Positions 7,869-17,704 of a DNA stretch of 64,000 nucleotides are shown in pieces. Source of the DNA: an uncultured Clostridia bacterium (GTDB lineage Bacteria > Bacillota > Clostridia > Lachnospirales > CAG-274); assembly GCA_944384195.1 (NCBI GenBank), contig CALWSK010000002.1, forward strand, positions 62,001-126,000, written 5' to 3'. Position 1 is the stretch's first letter. Each line of letters starts with the position of its first letter. The notes below the pieces were generated by a model. That model had not been told where the DNA came from and did no database searches. It saw only the letters and a list, made by a program, of their open reading frames with translations. The position numbers were made by a program, and so were the translations under genes.

Positions 7869-8543
7869 TTATTTAATTAATGATTCGACAATAATTTTAT
7901 TATCTAAAACGTAAGCATATTCTGGTAATAATTCTCTTTCTAAATTTGTAGGGAAAGATGCAAGGCAGTCTCCTATAATAATTTGGCTAGGTTCTAATTT
8001 AAGAGCAACAACAAAGCAGTTTTTATCGCCATTAGAACCAGCGTGAGCTACACCTTTTAGTTTACCAAGTACGATTATGTTACCAGAAGCAATAACTTTA
8101 GCTCCAGGATTAACATCTCCTATAATGATTATGCTTCCAGAAAAATTTATTTGCTGACCACTTCTTAAAGAGCCTTTGTAAAATTGTGATATAGAGTTAT
8201 TAGCAGATAAAATATAATCTTGAAATTTTATAAAATCTGTAGGTTCTATAGCTTTATAATTGTCTTGTTTTTTTTGTTCTAGTTCTTCATCAGAGCTTAA
8301 ATTTACAAAAGAAATATCAATTCCAGACTGTTTTGATATTATTTTTAATAAAGAAATTTCTTCATCTTCTTTAAGTTCTCTGCCTTTAAATGTAATAGAA
8401 ATATTTGCTCCATCAAAAAATTTTTTGTTTTGCTTAACTTTTTCTAATAGATTAGTTTTTATTTCTTCAAAAGGAACTTCATTATCTAATATTATTAAAA
8501 GTCCATTTGGAATGCCTTTAAATATTACAAGGTTTTTTTTCAA
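7869..8543 (-). CDS. minC: Septum site-determining protein MinC
   Basis: FtsZ antagonist. The N-terminal domain (MKKNLVIFKGIPNGLLIIL...) is followed by the C-terminal beta-helix with the diagnostic RSGQQINFSGSIIIIGDVNPG, ASGNIIVLGKLKGVAHAG and the MinD-binding region. The frame opens at TTG 8558, but that lies in front of the ribosome site GGGGGTGATT. TTG 8543, five bases after the site, is the better start and gives 224 residues. It follows mrdA by 20 bases and heads the minCDE set. Confidence 0.93.
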   Translation of the reverse strand: MKKNLVIFKGIPNGLLIILDNEVPFEEIKTNLLEKVKQNKKFFDGANISITFKGRELKEDEEISLLKIISKQSGIDISFVNLSSDEELEQKKQDNYKAIEPTDFIKFQDYILSANNSISQFYKGSLRSGQQINFSGSIIIIGDVNPGAKVIASGNIIVLGKLKGVAHAGSNGDKNCFVVALKLEPSQIIIGDCLASFPTNLERELLPEYAYVLDNKIIVESLIK

Positions 8544-8563
8544 AGTAATCACCCCCAAATAAA

Positions 8564-11086
8564 TTATTTAGTAAGACTATTTGTATATTTTTTTTCTGGA
8601 TCTTTATTTAGAGCTAGATATTCTTCTAATATTTTTTTAGTTATTTTTGGTGCTGGAGAATAGCTATCATCACCATAAGGTATAAATATAGCTATAGCTA
8701 TTTGTGGATTATCGTAAGGTGCAAATCCTATATAAACATTATGATTATTTAATCTTTTATTTTCTTGTGCAGTACCAGATTTTGCGGCCACTTTTACAGG
8801 AAAATCTTTAAAATCTCTTCTTAGAGTACCTTGAGAGCCAGATGTAACCCTATACATACCTTTATGAACTGCTTCTAAATTTTCTGGTTTTATGTTTATC
8901 TTTTGTTCTAAGGTTGGTGTATATTCTTCTATAATATTTCCAGTACTATTAGTTATTTTATCTAAAAAATGCAAAGAATATCTATAACCACCATTTGCTA
9001 AAGTTGCAGTATATTTAACTAGTATGGCAGCTGTATAGTTATTATAGGCTTGACCTATAGCAGTTCTTATTGTATCTCCAGGTTTCCAAGATAAATCACT
9101 TTCAGAAGCATCTGGATTTCTAGATAATTCTACATATCTTTTATATTCTGGGGATGATATTTTAGAAGGATATTTTTGTAAATATGAAGAATCATAAAGC
9201 TCATATATTTCAACACCAGAACGGACATTAAGTCCAAACTCTTCCATATATTTATTTAAAGTCTTAATACCCATTTTATTAGATATACTATAATAAAAAT
9301 AATTACAAGATACTTCTAGTGATTTTTGAACATCTACATTACCATGACTACCGTGTACCCAACATTGGGCATAAGGTCTACCAGCTTCTGTAAATACGTC
9401 TTTATCATATATAGTAGTATAAGGAGTTATAATCCCAGTTTCTAATCCAGCAATTGCAGTTATAGCTTTAAATGTTGACCCTGGAGCTCTAGGTTCGGTA
9501 AATGGTCTATTATTCATAGGGGAAGTAGGGTCATTATTTAGTTTATTATAGTATTCATTATCAAAATTGTTTACAAATCTATTATTATCAAATGATGGAT
9601 AAGAAACACTTGATAAAATATCACCGTTTTGTATGTCAGTAACAATAACAGAAGCAGATGCTGGGGCAGGAAGCATCCCAGTCATATGTGGAGTTATTTG
9701 TAATGTTTCTAGCTTATCTATTAAAAATTGTAGAGGGGATATATTACCAACTCTTATTTTATTTATATATTTTTCATCGTCTGTAATAACACCTTGTTCA
9801 TAAAGTGCTAAAATAATATAATTTTGAGATACTAGATTATCTTTTACGCCTTCTGCTAAAACTTTCTTAGCTTTTTCGTTATCTTCTAGAGCAGTTTTAT
9901 CTTTAGAAGCTATATATTCTCTTAGCTTGTATGATGCAGTATCTTTTTCAGAAGATAGTATCTTTTTAATATCTAAAGTTCCAGCTTTTACCATAGATGA
10001 GAAGATATCTTTAGAAGAGTAATTAGGTCCAGCAGAATTTCTACCAGTTAACCTATTTATTATAACATCTCTTAGGGTTGTTTCTATAGCATTATATACA
10101 ACTTGGTTAAGATTAGCATCTAGAGTTAAAAATACATCATCTCCAGGTATAGGCTCTACAGATAGTGCTTCATTTTTCTTTATTTTTCTGCCAAGATTAT
10201 CAACTTCATAATATGCAGTTCCATCTATACCATTTAAGCTAGTTTCAAAAGCTTTTTCTATACCTTCTTTTCCTACTATATCATTACTTGTATATTCTTT
10301 AAAGCCATTTTTTTGATAGTATTCTAATTCTTCTGGATTTATAGTTCTTATATAACCTAAAATATGTGAAAAAGAATTCCCGGCAGGATAAACTCGTTTT
10401 CCTTCAACATCTATATAAATACCTATAAATTCATCTGGATTTTCTTCTATTTTAGATATTGTTTTTTCGCTAACATCATAAGCCAAAGTTAAAGGAATAA
10501 ATTTAGAAAATCTTTTTTTATAAAGTTCTGTTCTAACCATTAAAATTTTTCTTGCATCTTCATCAGACATATCTTTAGGAATTTCAAATTTTTCTCTTAA
10601 AAGAAAAAAAGCTTGTTCTGCGTTTATTTCTTCTAAGGGTAAATTTAAAGAATTTTTTTCAAAATTCATATCTCGTTTCCAAATCTTTTCTAAAGAAGGA
10701 CTACCATTAAATAAAAAAGTATAGGGTTTTTCTTTAGATATAGGAAATTCATCTATAATCTGTTCATCATTTTCTTCTAGTAAATTTATTACCTTTAATA
10801 TTATTTCATTCATATTTGAGATAGATACGCTAGGGTCTATATTTACAGTAAAAGAAGATTCATTAACAGCTAAAGGACGTCCGAATTTATCATAAATACT
10901 ACCACGAGGAGCATCAAGGTTAATAGGCTTTGAAATGGTACCTAAAACTTGGCTTTTTAAAAACTCACCTTGAACTATTTGTAGGTAATAAAGTTTTATT
11001 ATTAATATAGAAAATAAAATACAAATACCTATAAAAATAATTAAAAGGCGAATATTTTTAATTTTTTTATATCGAAAAGATTTCAT
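8564..11086 (-). CDS. mrdA: Penicillin-binding protein 2, elongation transpeptidase (oversized)
   Basis: Class B PBP that crosslinks peptidoglycan during elongation together with RodA. A membrane anchor (about residues 12-34) is followed by the dimerisation domain with RGSIYDKFGRPLA and the transpeptidase domain. The active-site triads are STFK near residue 537, SCN near 600 and KSGTAQ near 767. At 840 residues it is longer than the roughly 600-700 usual for PBP2. The extra length is largely an insertion of about 150 residues at the start of the transpeptidase domain (about 335-485), rich in charged helical sequence. It starts at ATG 11086 behind TTTGGAGGTGAAAT, 15 bases after mreD. Confidence 0.95.
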   Translation of the reverse strand: MKSFRYKKIKNIRLLIIFIGICILFSILIIKLYYLQIVQGEFLKSQVLGTISKPINLDAPRGSIYDKFGRPLAVNESSFTVNIDPSVSISNMNEIILKVINLLEENDEQIIDEFPISKEKPYTFLFNGSPSLEKIWKRDMNFEKNSLNLPLEEINAEQAFFLLREKFEIPKDMSDEDARKILMVRTELYKKRFSKFIPLTLAYDVSEKTISKIEENPDEFIGIYIDVEGKRVYPAGNSFSHILGYIRTINPEELEYYQKNGFKEYTSNDIVGKEGIEKAFETSLNGIDGTAYYEVDNLGRKIKKNEALSVEPIPGDDVFLTLDANLNQVVYNAIETTLRDVIINRLTGRNSAGPNYSSKDIFSSMVKAGTLDIKKILSSEKDTASYKLREYIASKDKTALEDNEKAKKVLAEGVKDNLVSQNYIILALYEQGVITDDEKYINKIRVGNISPLQFLIDKLETLQITPHMTGMLPAPASASVIVTDIQNGDILSSVSYPSFDNNRFVNNFDNEYYNKLNNDPTSPMNNRPFTEPRAPGSTFKAITAIAGLETGIITPYTTIYDKDVFTEAGRPYAQCWVHGSHGNVDVQKSLEVSCNYFYYSISNKMGIKTLNKYMEEFGLNVRSGVEIYELYDSSYLQKYPSKISSPEYKRYVELSRNPDASESDLSWKPGDTIRTAIGQAYNNYTAAILVKYTATLANGGYRYSLHFLDKITNSTGNIIEEYTPTLEQKINIKPENLEAVHKGMYRVTSGSQGTLRRDFKDFPVKVAAKSGTAQENKRLNNHNVYIGFAPYDNPQIAIAIFIPYGDDSYSPAPKITKKILEEYLALNKDPEKKYTNSLTK

Positions 11087-11101
11087 ATTTCACCTCCAAA
11101 A

Positions 11102-11620
11102 TTATTGACTAAATATATTCTTTCTTTTTCTATCAGTCTTTCTTAACTTTTTATCTATAATAAGCAAGAAAGGATAAATTATAATAGAAAGTATTCCAGA
11201 ATATATAGCTTCAGGTATTATTATAGTTTTTAAAAAAGGTAATATATTAGGGTAGCCTCTTAAAAAAGCATTAAAAAAGAAATATAAAAGCCCATAAATA
11301 ATATCAAAAAATAAAGTTAGAAAAAATGGTATTAATATATTTTCTTTATAAAATTCATTAAATATTTTACCACATAAAAAACCAATTATTAGATAAATAA
11401 AGGCATTTATACCCAGCATAGAACCAAAAAATGAATCTATTAAAATACCGGATAAAAATCCTATAATTGCTCCATCTATCTCTCCACGTAAAAATGCAAA
11501 AGAAACAACAAGTATTATGGCAGTATTCGGTTTTATACCTATTATTTCTATGTAATTAAATAGAGTAGTTTGTAATATAAAATTTAATATTACAAGTAAA
11601 CCATAGGTGAAAATACGCAA
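11102..11620 (-). CDS. mreD: Rod shape-determining protein MreD
   Basis: A 172-residue membrane protein with five or six hydrophobic segments. It shows the MreD signature KPNTAIILVVSFAFLRGE followed by GFLSGILIDSFFG. It links MreBC to the RodA/PBP2 synthase in the elongasome. The frame extends to TTG 11656, but AGGAGG lies inside that extension, seven bases before TTG 11620, so the shorter product MRIFTYGLL is chosen. It sits between mreC and mrdA as in most rod-shaped bacteria. Confidence 0.92.
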   Translation of the reverse strand: MRIFTYGLLVILNFILQTTLFNYIEIIGIKPNTAIILVVSFAFLRGEIDGAIIGFLSGILIDSFFGSMLGINAFIYLIIGFLCGKIFNEFYKENILIPFFLTLFFDIIYGLLYFFFNAFLRGYPNILPFLKTIIIPEAIYSGILSIIIYPFLLIIDKKLRKTDRKRKNIFSQ

Positions 11621-11676
11621 TACTATTCCTCCTAGAATTAAAGTGATAAGCCACAACCAATATTTAGGTTAGTGGC

Positions 11677-12501
11677 TTAAGAATTATTTTTATCTATAAC
11701 TATAACTTTTTCTAAATGTTTAAAATCTACAGTAGGCTTTATTATAGCAGTTTTAGATAGCTTATTATTTTTATCAAGACTTATACTAGTTACATAACCT
11801 ATAGTTATGCCGGCAGGATATATATCGCTAAGATGAGAAGTAACTATTTCATCTCCTTCTTGAATCTCAGCGTCTTTGTCTATATATTCCATTTTTAAAG
11901 AACCTTTATCTGTTATATTACCTTTTACAAAACCTTCATCATCTGTTCTAAGGCTTTTGGCAGTTACAGAATAAGTTCCATTTATTATAGAGCTAACTTT
12001 AGCATAGTTATCTCCAACTTCTTCAACTTTTCCAACTAATCCACCATTAGCAAGTACAACCATATTTTTTTTAATGCCATCTTTAGAGCCTTTATCTAAT
12101 GTAAAGGTTTGATACCAGTTGCCAGGGTCTTTTGCTATTATATTACAAGTTATTGTGTTATATTGTCCGTATTTTGAAGAAGCATCTAAAAGCTTTGTAA
12201 GTTTTTTATTTTCAACATCTAATTGTTTTAATCTATTTATTTCCTGTGTTTTAAGTTCTAGTTCCAGTTTTAGTTTTTCATTTTCTTTTTCAAGATTTGT
12301 TATATTTGACAAAATTTTTATTTTATCATCTATCCAATTTGCAGAAATAGATATAACTTTTTGTACTGGGGTTATGATAAAGCCAAAAGTCTTTTCAAAT
12401 AAAGTTGGATTTAGCCTATTAAAAGAAAATAAGCCAAGGATTATACATAAGATTATAAAAAAGGATATAAAAAAATTTTTATTTTTAAATATTTTTTTCA
12501 A
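11677..12501 (-). CDS. mreC: Rod shape-determining protein MreC
   Basis: A 274-residue bitopic protein. A short cytoplasmic tail and one membrane helix (about residues 9-28) are followed by a coiled coil (about 65-100, NLEKENEKLKLELELKTQE) and the extracytoplasmic beta-barrel domain (IIAKDPGNWYQTFTLDKGS, NMVVLANGGLVGKVEEVG). MreC activates PBP2 in the elongation complex. The start is TTG 12501; AAGGGG lies about ten bases upstream, a longer spacing than for its neighbours. It is 13 bases from mreB and in the same operon. Confidence 0.95.
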   Translation of the reverse strand: MKKIFKNKNFFISFFIILCIILGLFSFNRLNPTLFEKTFGFIITPVQKVISISANWIDDKIKILSNITNLEKENEKLKLELELKTQEINRLKQLDVENKKLTKLLDASSKYGQYNTITCNIIAKDPGNWYQTFTLDKGSKDGIKKNMVVLANGGLVGKVEEVGDNYAKVSSIINGTYSVTAKSLRTDDEGFVKGNITDKGSLKMEYIDKDAEIQEGDEIVTSHLSDIYPAGITIGYVTSISLDKNNKLSKTAIIKPTVDFKHLEKVIVIDKNNS

Positions 12502-12514
12502 AATAAAGCGCCCC

Positions 12515-13552
12515 TTAGCTCATTCTTAGTCTTTGAGAAGATATAAGAACGTTTTTTAAAGTATCAATTTGTTCAAGGACCATACCAGTACCAAGAGCAA
12601 CACAATTAAGAGGTTCGTTTGCTATGTGAACTGGCATTCCAGTCTCTTGAGATATAAGAACATCAAGTCCACGAAGTAGAGCACCACCACCAGTAAGATA
12701 TATACCAGTTTCCATAATATCTGAAGAAAGTTCAGGAGGAGTTTTTTCAAGAGTAGATTTTATAGCATCTATCATAGAATATACAGGCTCATTAAGAGCT
12801 CCCTCTATTTCTTTTGCTGTAATAGTAACAGTTTTAGGAAGTCCAGTAATAAGGTCACGTCCTCTTATATCCATTTTTGTTTGTTCGTCTCCAAGATAAG
12901 CACAACCTATAGAAACTTTTATATTTTCAGCGCTTCTTTCTCCTATTGCAAGGCTATATTCCTTTTTTATATAGGCTACTATAGAGCTATCAAATACATC
13001 ACCAGCAACGCGAATAGACTTACTAGTTACAATTCCTCCAAGAGATATAACAGCTACTTCGCTAGTACCACCGCCTATATCGACAACCATATTACCAGAG
13101 GCTTCTCCAACCGGTAAGCCAGCTCCAATAGCTGCCGCCATAGGCTCTTCTATAAGGTATGCATTTTTCTCTTTTGCACCAGCTGCCATAGCAGCTTCTA
13201 TAACAGCACGTTTTTCTACTTCTGTAACACCAGAAGGAACACAAATTACTATACGTGGTTTGCTAGAGAATAAAGATTTATTATATGCTTTTCCTATAAA
13301 GTATTTTAGCATTTCTTGAGTTACTTCAAAATCTGCTATTACACCATCTTTCATCGGTCTTATTGCTTGGATAGAGCCTGGAGTTCTACCAATCATTTTT
13401 TTTGCTTCATCTCCAACTGCCAAAACTTGTCTAGACAAAGTATTTATAGCTACAACAGATGGTTCGTTTACTATTATGCCCTTGCCTTTAACAAAGACAA
13501 GTGTATTAGCCGTTCCTAAGTCGATTCCCATATCTTTTGTCATTGATAACAT
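12515..13552 (-). CDS. mreB: Rod shape-determining actin homologue MreB
   Basis: Actin-like ATPase that forms membrane filaments guiding elongation. Phosphate-binding and nucleotide motifs are visible: [44 protein letters not shown] and [13 protein letters not shown]. The frame extends to 13603, but AGGAGGAATTAT directly precedes ATG 13552, giving a 345-residue protein starting MLSMTKDMG, a normal MreB length. It is the first gene of mreBCD-mrdA-minCDE. A second MreB-type protein (Mbl) is encoded at 24940. Confidence 0.97.
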   Translation of the reverse strand: MLSMTKDMGIDLGTANTLVFVKGKGIIVNEPSVVAINTLSRQVLAVGDEAKKMIGRTPGSIQAIRPMKDGVIADFEVTQEMLKYFIGKAYNKSLFSSKPRIVICVPSGVTEVEKRAVIEAAMAAGAKEKNAYLIEEPMAAAIGAGLPVGEASGNMVVDIGGGTSEVAVISLGGIVTSKSIRVAGDVFDSSIVAYIKKEYSLAIGERSAENIKVSIGCAYLGDEQTKMDIRGRDLITGLPKTVTITAKEIEGALNEPVYSMIDAIKSTLEKTPPELSSDIMETGIYLTGGGALLRGLDVLISQETGMPVHIANEPLNCVALGTGMVLEQIDTLKNVLISSQRLRMS

Positions 13553-13737
13553 ATAATTCCTCCTAAAAAAATAATCATATTTATTATATCCAAATGTTTG
13601 CAAAAGTAATACAAAACGTGAATTAATATTTTAATGTAAATATATAAAACTATAATAATTTCAAATTTAGACTATTAAATACATTACATTATTATATAAT
13701 ACAACTTTTTTACCTATATATCAAGAAAAAAGTCGTC

Positions 13738-14343
13738 TTATTTTGTAAAATTTTTGTTACATAAAAATTTATATTTTCTTAATAAATTGTAAGTTTTATT
13801 TAAAGGTAAGCCCATAATAGAATAAAAATCTCCTTCTATTTTGGAAACTAAAAATCCTCCTTTTCCTTGTATACCATAAGCTCCGGCTTTATCCATAGGT
13901 TCTAAAGTATCTATATAATTTATAAGTTCTTCTTTTGAAAATTTAGAAAAATAAACACAAGAAGAAGAAACTAAAGTTTCCTCAAAATAAGAGCCGTTTT
14001 TATAGCCTATAAGGCTAAGTCCGGTGTAGACAAAGTGAGAATTATCATTAAGAGAAAGGAGTATATTAAGAGCATCAGATTTATCTTTTGGTTTTGTTAA
14101 AATTTTATCATTAAAACAAACTACAGTGTCTGCTCCTATTACACATATATCATCAGGAAAAGAAGTATTTTCTAACACTGATTTAGCTTTTTCATATGCT
14201 AAAGTTTTTACAAGCTCTTTTGGATCTTGATAGGAAAATTTTGTTTCGTCTAAGTTGCTATCTTTTATATCAAAGCTTATATCTAGTTTTTTAAGAAGCT
14301 CACTTCTTCTTGGGGAACTAGAAGCCAATATTATTTTTTTCAT
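13738..14343 (-). CDS. maf: Maf family nucleoside triphosphate pyrophosphatase
   Basis: A 201-residue house-cleaning pyrophosphatase (likely dTTP/UTP type) that hydrolyses non-canonical or surplus nucleotides. It shows ILASSSPRRSELLKKL at the N-terminus, DETK, the conserved IGADTVV and the GAYGIQGKGG segment. ATG 14343, behind AGAGGTTTTATT, is preferred to the upstream start of the long frame at 14373. It lies upstream of mreB as in many Firmicutes, although radC, often between them, is absent. About 185 bases separate it from mreB. Confidence 0.95.
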   Translation of the reverse strand: MKKIILASSSPRRSELLKKLDISFDIKDSNLDETKFSYQDPKELVKTLAYEKAKSVLENTSFPDDICVIGADTVVCFNDKILTKPKDKSDALNILLSLNDNSHFVYTGLSLIGYKNGSYFEETLVSSSCVYFSKFSKEELINYIDTLEPMDKAGAYGIQGKGGFLVSKIEGDFYSIMGLPLNKTYNLLRKYKFLCNKNFTK

Positions 14344-14510
14344 AATAAAACCTCTAAAAAATAAATTTAGCAAAAAATGTGCTATTTTGTATATTTTAAA
14401 CTAATATTTAATTTTTTTCAATAATAAAAATAAAATACATTTTAAAAATTATGCATAAAACTAAAAAACTCATAGTATAAATAGCTTAAAAGGACAAAGG
14501 AGGAAAATAT

Positions 14511-15467
14511 ATGCTTATAAAGGACAAGCTAATAAACTATTTTGGTAAAAATATTAAAGAAATATTTTTAAAAATAGAAGAAGTAGAATTTGAAGAAATA
14601 GATGAAATAAGGATAAGACTAGAAAAAGGTATAGTTTTTAGAAGAGGAAATGAAGAAAAATTTTTGTATAAAGATGCTAGTCTTAAAAAATTTTTTAATA
14701 GACAAGCATTATATATACCATCTGAAGAAGATATAAGTCAGACCTTACAGGCTATGTCAGAATATTCTATTTATGCACTAGAACAAGAAATAAAAAATGG
14801 ATTTTTAACTTTAAATGGTGGTTTTAGAGTTGGAATTGTAGGAAGAGCAGTAATAGAAGATGAGAAAATAAAGACTATAAGAAATATATCTTCATTAAAT
14901 CTTAGAATAGCTAAAGAGATAAAAGGTTGTTCTAGAAAAATCATGCCTTATATTTTAGATAATGAATTAAAATCTACTATCATAATATCTTCTCCAAATT
15001 GTGGAAAGACAACTATGCTAAGAGATATAGTAAAAAATATAAGTGATGAAGGATATAATGTAGGGCTTGTAGATGAGCGTTCTGAAATAGCAGGGAGCTA
15101 TATGGGAAAGCCACAACTAGATGTAGGTATTAGAACAGATGTATATGATAGATGTAAGAAAACACAAGGCATGCTCCTTCTTCTTAGGAGTATGGCTCCA
15201 GATATAATAGCAGTAGATGAGATAGGACAAGAAGATGATGTTTTAGCTATTGAGAAGATAGCTAATAGTGGGGTTAAGCTAATATGTACTGCGCATTCTT
15301 TTGATATAAAAGATTTTATGCAAAAAGTTTCTATGGATAGGCTTATTAAAAAGCAAATATTTAAAAGATTTATAGTATTAAAAAGAGAAAATAATAAGCC
15401 TATAGTAGATAAGATATATAATGAAAATTTTAAAGAAATTTATAGTGGTGGTAAAATATGTATATAA
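14511..15467 (+). CDS. spoIIIAA: Stage III sporulation protein AA, secretion-type ATPase
   Basis: A 318-residue cytoplasmic AAA-type ATPase of the SpoIIIA channel, related to type II/IV secretion ATPases. It has Walker A SSPNCGKTTMLRDI (near 163-176), a DERSEIAGSYMG segment and Walker B PDIIAVDEIG. It is thought to energise the mother-cell to forespore channel. ATG 14511 follows CAAAGGAGGAAAATAT. First gene of an eight-gene operon. CATAGTAT at 14471-14478 resembles a sigma-E -10 element, but a -35 at normal spacing is not convincing, so sigma-E control is inferred from the family. Confidence 0.96.
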   Translation: MLIKDKLINYFGKNIKEIFLKIEEVEFEEIDEIRIRLEKGIVFRRGNEEKFLYKDASLKKFFNRQALYIPSEEDISQTLQAMSEYSIYALEQEIKNGFLTLNGGFRVGIVGRAVIEDEKIKTIRNISSLNLRIAKEIKGCSRKIMPYILDNELKSTIIISSPNCGKTTMLRDIVKNISDEGYNVGLVDERSEIAGSYMGKPQLDVGIRTDVYDRCKKTQGMLLLLRSMAPDIIAVDEIGQEDDVLAIEKIANSGVKLICTAHSFDIKDFMQKVSMDRLIKKQIFKRFIVLKRENNKPIVDKIYNENFKEIYSGGKICI

Positions 15468-15976
15468 AGATTTTAGCTTGTCTCTTAGTAGTAGGGGGAT
15501 TTACAAGTATAGGATTTTATTATTCTTTAAGACCTAAGTATAGAAAAAATGATTTATTAAGCTTAAAAAGAGCTTTACATTTATTAGTTTCTGAAATGAA
15601 GTTTTTATCTAGCATAAAAGAAGCTATAAAGAATATAGAAGATAATATAGAAGAGCCTATAAAAGCTATATTTAAGACATTTTATGAAAATATGGAAAAT
15701 AGGCTAGGAGAAGATGTGCAAATTCTTTGGGAAGATGCCTTAAGAGAAAATATTAAAAAAACTTATCTACAAAAAGAAGATGAAGAAGAAATGAAGATTA
15801 TTGGAAAAAGTCTTTCTTCTATAGATAAAGATTTTAATATAGAAGCTATAAATATGATAACAGAGTACATAGATACAAAAATGGAAGATATAGAAAAAGA
15901 AAAAAATAAAAATACAAAAATGTATCAAAGTCTTGGGGTATTATCTGGGCTTATGATAGTAATATTATTAATTTAG
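15458..15976 (+). CDS. spoIIIAB: Stage III sporulation protein AB
   Basis: A 172-residue protein with N-terminal and C-terminal membrane helices (about 3-21 and 156-171) around a helical soluble domain (RKNDLLSLKRALHLLVSEM). It resembles GspF-type secretion subunits. It overlaps the end of spoIIIAA by 10 bases, implying coupled translation. It belongs to the SpoIIIA channel in the mother-cell membrane around the forespore. Confidence 0.93.
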   Translation: MYIKILACLLVVGGFTSIGFYYSLRPKYRKNDLLSLKRALHLLVSEMKFLSSIKEAIKNIEDNIEEPIKAIFKTFYENMENRLGEDVQILWEDALRENIKKTYLQKEDEEEMKIIGKSLSSIDKDFNIEAINMITEYIDTKMEDIEKEKNKNTKMYQSLGVLSGLMIVILLI

Positions 15977-15986
15977 GGGTGAGGGT

Positions 15987-16181
15987 ATGGATATAACTGT
16001 TATTTTTCAAATAGCGGCAGTGGGTATTTTAGTTTCTGTATTAAATCAGGTGCTTATAAGAGCGGGTAGAGAAGAGCAGGCTATGCTCACCACTTTAGCA
16101 GGACTTGTTGTTGTGTTGTTTTGGGTAATACAGTATATAAGTGAACTTTTTGAGACAGTCCAAACCTTGTTTAGCTTATAG
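15987..16181 (+). CDS. spoIIIAC: Stage III sporulation protein AC
   Basis: A 64-residue protein with two membrane helices; VLIRAGREEQAMLTTLAGLV is the family signature. ATG 15987 follows TTAGGGGTGAGGGT. Although tiny, it is a genuine operon member between spoIIIAB and spoIIIAD and has the expected length. Confidence 0.95.
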   Translation: MDITVIFQIAAVGILVSVLNQVLIRAGREEQAMLTTLAGLVVVLFWVIQYISELFETVQTLFSL

Positions 16182-16193
16182 GGGGGATAGCTT

Positions 16194-16580
16194 TTGGATA
16201 TATTTAAAATATGTATAATAGCTATTATTAGTGTAATAATTATACTCACTATAAAACCTTATATGCAAAATATGGCTACTATGGTAGCTATTGTTGGTGG
16301 AGTGATTATTTTTATACTTATAATACCAACTTTAGAACAGGTGTTAGCTTCTATATTAGATATAGTTTCTATTATGGATATAGGTATTGAAAATATAGGG
16401 ATAATTTTAAAGATAATAGGTATATCTTATATATGTGAATTTTCTTCGCAAATATGTACAGATGCTGGGGAAAATGCTATTGCCTCTAAGATAGAGCTTG
16501 GGGGAAAAGTTTTGATAATGGTTATATCTATGCCTATAATAAATAAGCTACTTGGACTTATCACAAGCCTTATGCCTTAG
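16194..16580 (+). CDS. spoIIIAD: Stage III sporulation protein AD
   Basis: A 128-residue membrane protein with about four hydrophobic helices and the conserved ISYICEFSSQICTDAGENAI segment. The start is TTG 16194 behind GGGGGGATAGCTT. Part of the SpoIIIA complex; the exact role of AD in the channel is not established. Operon spacing is 12 bases after AC and 9 before AE. Confidence 0.95.
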   Translation: MDIFKICIIAIISVIIILTIKPYMQNMATMVAIVGGVIIFILIIPTLEQVLASILDIVSIMDIGIENIGIILKIIGISYICEFSSQICTDAGENAIASKIELGGKVLIMVISMPIINKLLGLITSLMP

Positions 16581-16589
16581 GGGGAAAAT

Positions 16590-17693
16590 ATGAAAAAGAT
16601 ACTTATTATAATAGTGTTTATATTTGTTTTTAAAGACTATGTTTTTGCCAGCGATGCTCTTGATAGTCTTAATATAGAACAATATGACACTATAATAAAC
16701 AATGGAGGAAGTTATACAGAATATAGTTTTTCTAAGACAGTAAAGAGTATACTATCAGGAGAAGGAATAGACTTTAATATTTCTTCTATTATCCAAAAGA
16801 CTATAAGTATAGTTTTTAAGGAGGTTTTTTTAAATTCTAAAATAATAAAAAATGTTATACTTATAGCTTTTTTATCAGCATTTTTAAAAGTTTTAACAGA
16901 GAGTTTTAAAAATCAGGGAGTTTCTGAACTTGGATTTTATACAAGCTATATGGTTGTAGCGATGCTTATAGTAAATAGTTTTAATATAGGTGTTGGGATA
17001 GTTAGCGATACTATAAGCATAGTTTCCAACATAATAAATTCTATTATGCCTATGCTTGTTGGACTTTTATTTATGTCTGGGGCAGGAGCTAGTGCAACAT
17101 TATTTAGCACTTTCATAATATCTACATTAAAGTTATTATCATTTTTTATAACAAGTTTTTTTATTCCGTTTGTATCTGCTACTGCAATATTAAATATAAT
17201 AAATTATATAACTACTAAAGATGCATTAAAAAAGTTAATAGAATTTTTAAAATGGCTTACTAGTTTTTGTCTTAAAAGTATTGCTGTTGGACTAGCTTTT
17301 ATAATATCTTTACAAAGGATAGGAGCGCCTATGCTAAATGCAACTATAAATAAAACTGCCAAAACATTTATAGGATTTGTTCCAGTTATTGGAGATGCTA
17401 TGACAAATGCTGTAGATAGTATAATGCATTTTGTGGGACTTTTAAAAAGTGGTGTTTTAGTAGCTCTTATTATAGGTATAATATTATCTGCACTAGTGCC
17501 TATATTAAAACTAGTAGCATTAATTTTTACATATAAAATAACAGCAGTATTAATAGAGCCAATAAGCGATGGGAGAATAACTTCTTGTGTAGATAGTATG
17601 GGAGAGTATACAAAAATGATTTTATCTTGCCTTATTCTTTTTCTTATACTATTTATATTTTTCATAGCTATGATGCTAAGTATATCAGGATAA
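16590..17693 (+). CDS. spoIIIAE: Stage III sporulation protein AE
   Basis: A 367-residue polytopic membrane protein with an N-terminal signal-like segment (about residues 2-20, ending VFASDA) and at least six later membrane helices. The GFVPVIGDAMTNAVDSI stretch is characteristic. It is the largest membrane subunit of the SpoIIIA channel. The start is ATG 16590 after TAGGGGGAAAAT, nine bases after spoIIIAD. Confidence 0.96.
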   Translation: MKKILIIIVFIFVFKDYVFASDALDSLNIEQYDTIINNGGSYTEYSFSKTVKSILSGEGIDFNISSIIQKTISIVFKEVFLNSKIIKNVILIAFLSAFLKVLTESFKNQGVSELGFYTSYMVVAMLIVNSFNIGVGIVSDTISIVSNIINSIMPMLVGLLFMSGAGASATLFSTFIISTLKLLSFFITSFFIPFVSATAILNIINYITTKDALKKLIEFLKWLTSFCLKSIAVGLAFIISLQRIGAPMLNATINKTAKTFIGFVPVIGDAMTNAVDSIMHFVGLLKSGVLVALIIGIILSALVPILKLVALIFTYKITAVLIEPISDGRITSCVDSMGEYTKMILSCLILFLILFIFFIAMMLSISG

Positions 17694-17704
17694 GGGGAAT
17701 ATAA

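Noticed and set aside
12119..12529. A 136-codon plus-strand frame over mreC
   Set aside because: It lies wholly opposite mreC with a Ser/Phe-rich low-complexity translation typical of an antisense shadow, and it has no ribosome site.
17204..17665. A 153-codon minus-strand frame opposite spoIIIAE
   Set aside because: Antisense shadow of a membrane protein gene; no start signal.
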